This document shows, in pieces, positions 59,841 to 64,000 of a stretch of 64,000 nt of DNA. Both the position numbers and the translations under genes were made by a program. Under the pieces are notes generated by a model. That model was not told the DNA's origin, searched no databases, and saw only the letters and a program-made list of their open reading frames with translations. Within the stretch, counting starts at the first letter, position 1, and the number at the start of each line of letters is the position of its first letter. Source of the DNA: Fretibacterium fastidiosum (GTDB lineage Bacteria; Synergistota; Synergistia; Synergistales; Aminobacteriaceae); the NCBI RefSeq assembly GCF_964642095.1, contig NZ_OZ209244.1:744001-808000 (forward strand), given 5' to 3'.

Positions 59841-60794
59841 ATGAACGTCACGTCCATGCTCTCGTCGGGCTATCTTGAGCCTGTCATCCGTGAGCCGTCG
59901 TCGGACAAGCTTCGAGACGACAGGTGGCTTGGGGCGCAGGGGGCGGTGCGCTCGTCTGCAGCGGGGGAGGGTTCCCTGGCGCTTCAGGAGCGCAGCGTCC
60001 TGGACCAGGAGCGAGCGCTGAAAGCGGCAGCGGGCGGAAACGCCGAGGTCTACACGGTCTACCACTACACCGTGGGCGCAGACGGGCGGCGTTACATCAC
60101 GGGGGCCTCCGTGACCATGAAGGGGCAGGAGGCGGACCTGAACCGGGCAGGGAACGGGCTTGCAACGCAGGAGATCCAACCTGGGGTGCCCCAGGAGGCG
60201 GGCGCGGCGGAGGCCGACGAAACGGCCGAAGCCCCGGAAGCCCAACCCCGAACGGACGCAAAGAGCGCGGAGGAACGCCAGAAGGACGCCCAGGTCCAGG
60301 AGCTGAAGCAGATCGAGCGGGAGGTCATCGCCCACGAGGCGGCGCACATGGTCGCTGCCGGTGCCCTGGGCGGGGGCGTCAGCTACACCTACACCGCAGG
60401 GCCGGACGGAAAGCGGTACATCACCGGTGGGGAGGTCCCCATCCAGATCCAGCAGGGGGCAACGCCGGAGGAGACGCTCCGCAACATGCAGCAGGTGCAG
60501 CGCGCGGCGCTGGCCCCGGCGGACCCATCGGGGCAGGACCGCCAGGTGGCGGCCCGGGCGGCGGCCATGGCCGCACAGGCGCGCAGCGAGATCGCCTCAG
60601 AGGGCGCACGAAAGGCGGCCCGGAGGACCGACGCGACGCAGGAGGAGGCCCCCTCCAAGGCCGAGACGGTGGCCCGCGGGACGCCGGTGCCCCCGCCGGA
60701 AGCGGCGGAACCGGACCCCTCGAAGGCGGGAGCCGCAGCCGTCGTCGCCTCCGTCCGCGCAGCGGACGTCATGGGCCAGCGCGCCGCCGCATAG
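59841..60794 (+). CDS. SprA-related putative metalloprotease
   Basis: A 317-residue protein. Residues 160-200 hold REVIAHEAAHMVAAGALGGG with HEAAH at 165-169, followed by YTYTAGPDGKRYITGGEV, the arrangement of the SprA-related family. An N-terminal copy of the second half of that block (YTVGADGRRYITGASV, residues 76-91) has no HEAAH, so it looks like an internal duplication. The rest is Ala/Glu-rich and disordered-looking, including a long Ala-rich tail. A zinc-protease role is likely but unproven. AAGGAGGGA precedes the ATG. Confidence 0.8.
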   Translation: MNVTSMLSSGYLEPVIREPSSDKLRDDRWLGAQGAVRSSAAGEGSLALQERSVLDQERALKAAAGGNAEVYTVYHYTVGADGRRYITGASVTMKGQEADLNRAGNGLATQEIQPGVPQEAGAAEADETAEAPEAQPRTDAKSAEERQKDAQVQELKQIEREVIAHEAAHMVAAGALGGGVSYTYTAGPDGKRYITGGEVPIQIQQGATPEETLRNMQQVQRAALAPADPSGQDRQVAARAAAMAAQARSEIASEGARKAARRTDATQEEAPSKAETVARGTPVPPPEAAEPDPSKAGAAAVVASVRAADVMGQRAAA

Positions 60795-60814
60795 AGGTCG
60801 TTCCCTGACGGAAC

Positions 60815-60855
60815 AGGGCCCGCCGCGGGGTTTGGGAAACCCCGCGGCGGGCCCT
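60815..60855. terminator. bidirectional terminator between the SprA-related gene and gpsA
   Basis: A 19-bp stem (half-site AGGGCCCGCCGCGGGGTTT) with a 3-base loop. It lies between convergent genes and could serve both. Confidence 0.7.
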
Positions 60856-60873
60856 GCGCGTTCCTCTCCGCCC

Positions 60874-61872
60874 CTAAGTCGGCCGGTTCTCCGGCTTAGG
60901 CTCCCGAAAGAGCAGCCCCTCGATGACCTCGTGGAGGGACGCGCCCTCGTAGAGGAAGGCAAAGACCCCCTCCGCGATGGGCAGCTCGATGCCGGCGCGC
61001 CGGGCGTAGGCGGTGAGAGCGCGCACCGTGTGCGCCCCCTCCACCACCTCTCCGACCTCCTCCGCGGCGAGGGCCGGCGTCTTGCCCCGGCCGACGGCCA
61101 GGCCGAAGCGGAAGTTCCGCGAGTGCGCGCTGTAGCAGGTGGCCATCAGGTCCCCGACGCCGGCGAGGCCGGCCAGGGTGAGGGGGTTGGCTCCCATGGC
61201 GACGCCCAGCCGCATGATCTCAGCAAGGCCCCGCGTCGCCAGCGCAGCCCTGGCGTTGTCGCCCAGTTCCAGGGCGCAGGCCACCCCCACCGCGATGGCG
61301 ATGACGTTCTTCACCGCCGCCCCCATCTCGACGCCCAACACGTCGCCGCTCGTGTAGACGCGGAAGTGCGGGCTATTCATCCGCGCCTGCCAGTCCATCG
61401 CGACCTCCAGGTCCTCCGAGGCCGCGATGACCGCGGTGGGCAGGTCGCGCACCACCTCCTCCGCGTGGCTTGGGCCGGACATCGCGGCAAGGGAGGCGCC
61501 CGGAAGGACCTCCGCAAAGATGCGGTGCGGCAGGAGCCCCGTCGTGATCTCGATCCCCTTGGAGAGCGACAGGAAGCGTTTCCCCTCGACGGGCAGGCCC
61601 CGAACCCGCTCCAGGACGTCCCGCAGGCTCTGGGTGGGAATGGCCGTGATCACGTGGCTGGCCGTCGCCAGCGCCGCAGCCATGTCCGGCGTCGCTTCGA
61701 GGGAGGGGGCCAGGCCGTACCCCTTCAGGTGCCTGGGGTTCCTGTGGACTGAAGCGATGACCTGGGCCTGTTCCGGGTCCCGACACCACAGCACCGTCTC
61801 CAGCCCCCGCCGGGCCAGGCTGTTGGCCACGGCCGTGCCGAAGCTCCCCGCCCCAAGGACCGCAAACCGCAT
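60874..61872 (-). CDS. gpsA: NAD(P)+-dependent glycerol-3-phosphate dehydrogenase
   Basis: A 332-residue enzyme that reduces dihydroxyacetone phosphate to sn-glycerol-3-phosphate for phospholipids. The NAD(P)-binding motif GAGSFGTAVA lies at residues 7-16. ATASHVITAIPTQSLRDVL, SLSKGIEITTG, MSGPSHAEEVVRDLPTA and GAAVKNVIAIAVG with the catalytic Lys are all in place. The NSPHFRVYTSGDVLGVE segment is also conserved. It lies 1 base from the stop of the NfeD-type gene upstream on the same strand, so the two are likely co-transcribed. Confidence 0.96.
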   Translation of the reverse strand: MRFAVLGAGSFGTAVANSLARRGLETVLWCRDPEQAQVIASVHRNPRHLKGYGLAPSLEATPDMAAALATASHVITAIPTQSLRDVLERVRGLPVEGKRFLSLSKGIEITTGLLPHRIFAEVLPGASLAAMSGPSHAEEVVRDLPTAVIAASEDLEVAMDWQARMNSPHFRVYTSGDVLGVEMGAAVKNVIAIAVGVACALELGDNARAALATRGLAEIMRLGVAMGANPLTLAGLAGVGDLMATCYSAHSRNFRFGLAVGRGKTPALAAEEVGEVVEGAHTVRALTAYARRAGIELPIAEGVFAFLYEGASLHEVIEGLLFREPKPENRPT

Positions 61873-61873
61873 G

Positions 61874-63220
61874 TCAGTGCTCCTCCTCGGCGGGCGTCCC
61901 GGGCCGGACCACCAGGGTGATCCCCTCCATGGCCGCGACGACGCTCGACGACCCCGCCGGCATCGCGCCGCCCTCCGTCCGCGCGCGCCACAGCTCCCCG
62001 TGGCAGCGCACCCTGCCCCCCTCCGGGGTGATCTTCGTCACGGCCACCGCTTCGAGGCCGATCATCCCCCGCTCCCCGGTGGTTACGCGCCGACGCATCC
62101 CTCGAAAGACCAGCACGGCAAAGAGCACAAAACAGCCCCCCAGGGTCACCGCCGCTCCCGCCACGGCCGAGAGCGAGAAGCGCAGGAGCTCTCCTCCCGG
62201 CGCCTGGAACAGGAATATCCCGCCCAGGCAGAAGACCGCCAGCCCCAGGACGCTCAGGATGCCCATGCCTCCCACCAGGAGGTCCCCCACCATCACCGCG
62301 ATCCCCGCCCCAAGCAGGAGCACGCCGGCCCAGCTGAAGGGCAGCATTTTGAGCCCGATGCTCCCCAGAAGCAACATCAGGGCGCCCGTCGTCCCCAGGA
62401 CGAAGCCACCGGGGGTCATGACCTCGAAGAAGATGGCCAGCAGGCCGCCGGACAGCAGCATGTAGGCCACCTCCGGACTGGACACGAACTGGATCAGCCG
62501 CTCCTGCAGGGTCATCTCCATCCGCTCCGTCGGCGCCCCCGGCCGAAGGCGAATCGTGACGGTCCGCGCGGAGTCCAGCTTCACGCGGCGGCCGTCGAGG
62601 GCCGCCAAAAGCGACGGGACGTCCGAGGCGATGAGGTCCACGACGCGCCGCTCGAGCGCCTCCTGTGCCGTCAACGACAGGCTCTCGTCGACCATCAGCT
62701 GAGCGTCCACCTGGTTCCGCCCGCGCAGCTGGGCCACGGACCGAATCTGGGCGCGGAGGTCGTTCAGGACCTTCCTGCTCATGTCGTTCTCCCCCAGGTC
62801 CTCGCCGCCCGCGGAGACGGGGTGTGCCGCCCCGATGTTGGTCCCCGGAGCCATGGCCGCCACGTGGGCCGCCTGCACGATGAAGGCGCCCGCCGAGGCG
62901 GCGCGTCCGCCTCCGGGCACCCACACCACCACCGGCACGGGGGAGGCCAGGATGGACTGCACGATGCCGCGCATGGACTCCACCAGTCCCCCCGGCGTGT
63001 CCAGCTGAAACACCAGCACGTCCCGCCCCTCCTGAGCCGCCCGACGAACGGCCTGCTGGACGAACTCCTCCATCTGCACCCCCACCGTGCCGGTGAGGGG
63101 CGCCACCAGAACGCCCCCGCCGCCCTCCGAGCCCCAGGCCACGGACAGAGCCAGGACGACGAGGAGCAAGGCCAGAGCGCAGGACCGAACCGCCACCTTG
63201 ACTGCGCGCATCTTCACCAC
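61874..63220 (-). CDS. NfeD-family membrane serine protease
   Basis: A 448-residue membrane protein. After a signal/anchor helix (about 10-30) comes a ClpP-like protease domain: VLVFQLDTPGGLVESM, GGGRAASAGAF (Ser 109 as nucleophile) and MSRKVLNDL (Lys 150 as general base). Four or five helices follow (about 240-370), and a C-terminal NfeD OB-like domain (about 380-440; GMIGLEAVAVTKITPEG). It is the long NfeD1b type, usually paired with a SPFH/stomatin gene, but none is adjacent here. I chose GTG 9 bases after GGGAGG; a TTG two codons upstream is closer to the site. Confidence 0.93.
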   Translation of the reverse strand: MVKMRAVKVAVRSCALALLLVVLALSVAWGSEGGGGVLVAPLTGTVGVQMEEFVQQAVRRAAQEGRDVLVFQLDTPGGLVESMRGIVQSILASPVPVVVWVPGGGRAASAGAFIVQAAHVAAMAPGTNIGAAHPVSAGGEDLGENDMSRKVLNDLRAQIRSVAQLRGRNQVDAQLMVDESLSLTAQEALERRVVDLIASDVPSLLAALDGRRVKLDSARTVTIRLRPGAPTERMEMTLQERLIQFVSSPEVAYMLLSGGLLAIFFEVMTPGGFVLGTTGALMLLLGSIGLKMLPFSWAGVLLLGAGIAVMVGDLLVGGMGILSVLGLAVFCLGGIFLFQAPGGELLRFSLSAVAGAAVTLGGCFVLFAVLVFRGMRRRVTTGERGMIGLEAVAVTKITPEGGRVRCHGELWRARTEGGAMPAGSSSVVAAMEGITLVVRPGTPAEEEH

Positions 63221-63302
63221 GTGCAACGACCTCCCTTGGAGAAATCCAAAATCAACAGTTCAAGAAAGCGCCGACGAACCCGTTTCAGGCAACCCGATGC
63301 AA

Positions 63303-64000
63303 TCAGCGCTCCTTAAGGATCAGCGCGGCCAACGCCTCGTCCAGGTGCGCGACGCGGAGGAGCTCAAGGCCCTCGTCCCGGTCGATCCGTTCTCTGGAGC
63401 TGACCACGGCCGAGGTGAAGCCCAGGCGCGCCGCCTCCCGAAGCCTCATGCCGATGCGGGACACCGGGCGCACCTCCCCGGCCAGGCCCACCTCCCCCAG
63501 CCAGCAGGAGCCGCCGGGGAGGGGCGTGTTCCTCAGGGCGCTGGCCAGGGCCGCGCAGGCGGGCAGGTCCGCGGAGGGGTCCTGGATGGAAAGGCCTCCC
63601 GCCACGTTGAGGTACAGGTCGTGGGCGCTGGCGGCGATGCCGCACCGCCGCTCCACCACCGCCGCCAGCAGTTGGAGACGGTTCAGCTCCACGCCACGGG
63701 CCGTGCGCCTTGGGTAGGGGAACACCGTGGGGGTGGCCAGCGTCTGGATCTCCGCCGCAAGGGGCGTCGTCCCCTCCAGCGCGACCGTCATGGCCACGCC
63801 GGGCACCGCGGAGTCCGAGCGGTTCCAGTAGAGCCCGCTCTTGTCCTCCACCGGCACGAGGCCGTCCTCCCGCATCTCGAAGACGCCCAGCTCCTCCGTG
63901 CTGCCGTAGCGGTTCTTCACCGCACGGAGCATTCGATAGGAGGAATAGCCCTCCCCGGAGAAGTCCAGCACCGCGTCCACCATGTGCTCCAGCAGCATCG
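63303..64000 (-). CDS. radA: DNA repair protein RadA, C-terminal part
   Basis: The frame is open to the window edge (233 codons visible). VKNRYGSTEELGVFEM (about 40 residues in) is the conserved KNRFG motif of RadA. The remainder reads as the Lon-protease-like C-terminal domain (LSIQDPSADLPACAALASAL and GEVGLAGEVRPV), ending ALILKER. RadA is a RecA-like ATPase that helps process recombination intermediates. The ATPase core lies outside the window. Confidence 0.95.
   Translation of the reverse strand, partial: MLLEHMVDAVLDFSGEGYSSYRMLRAVKNRYGSTEELGVFEMREDGLVPVEDKSGLYWNRSDSAVPGVAMTVALEGTTPLAAEIQTLATPTVFPYPRRTARGVELNRLQLLAAVVERRCGIAASAHDLYLNVAGGLSIQDPSADLPACAALASALRNTPLPGGSCWLGEVGLAGEVRPVSRIGMRLREAARLGFTSAVVSSRERIDRDEGLELLRVAHLDEALAALILKER

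Overview
This 64 kb window is high-GC chromosomal DNA (low 60s % by eye) with dense, mostly co-directional gene blocks and a diderm cell plan: several signal peptides, an OpgG/OpgH pair, a lipoprotein and a periplasmic adaptor. The split glycine-cleavage P protein (gcvPA/gcvPB), amino-acid and sodium symporters (AGCS, DAACS), FchA-type cyclohydrolase, gamma-glutamyltransferase and a PatB-type lyase suggest an amino-acid-fermenting anaerobe. The whole picture fits the phylum Synergistota (a Fretibacterium-like genome would be my guess), but no rRNA is present to prove it.

Layout. 0-3.8 kb: a small helical protein, a nitroreductase, an Rpn-type nuclease, an AbiEii-like toxin with its partner, and a tRNA-Leu whose anticodon reads AAG. 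3.9-10.6 kb: a minus-strand cassette of a GTPase with a transmembrane segment and a C-terminal C2-like domain, a membrane protein of unknown family, a broken gene and a secreted Sel1-repeat protein. This is the most unusual locus in the window. 10.7-18.5 kb: secreted and membrane proteins, a parvulin-type foldase, gamma-glutamyltransferase, gene remnants and a DHH-like protein. 18.5-23.5 kb: a Cys-rich small protein and the gcvT-gcvH-gcvPA-gcvPB operon. 23.9-28.2 kb: a MacB-like ABC exporter with adaptor. 28.7-32.8 kb: opgG-ORF-opgH. 33-35.5 kb: a GLUG-repeat lipoprotein divergent from an AraC regulator. 35.7-40.3 kb: antiporter, MgtC-like protein, EamA exporter, a toxin-antitoxin remnant and an unknown protein. 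40.4-49.8 kb: ftsH, M20 amidohydrolase, cysS, an LplT-like MFS protein and a DAACS symporter. 49.8-51.5 kb: thioesterase, tRNA-Ser with an integrase relic, and a mobile repeat. 51.5-64 kb: patB-like lyase, cheV, fchA-like gene, acpS, AGCS symporter, a zinc-ribbon/ankyrin protein, a SprA-related metalloprotease, gpsA, a NfeD-family protease and the 3' part of radA.

Four copies of one non-autonomous inverted-repeat element (159, 159, 364 and 531 bp; ends TACCAATTTGCGT...) are scattered through intergenic or decayed sites. They look like a MITE family. One abuts a gene that appears to have lost its 5' end; another sits in the integrase relic beside tRNA-Ser. Co-transcribed groups are joined by 4-base ATGA/GTGA overlaps (toxin pair, broken gene/Sel1 gene, ORF/opgH, ABC genes). 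Strong hairpins with T runs separate most units.
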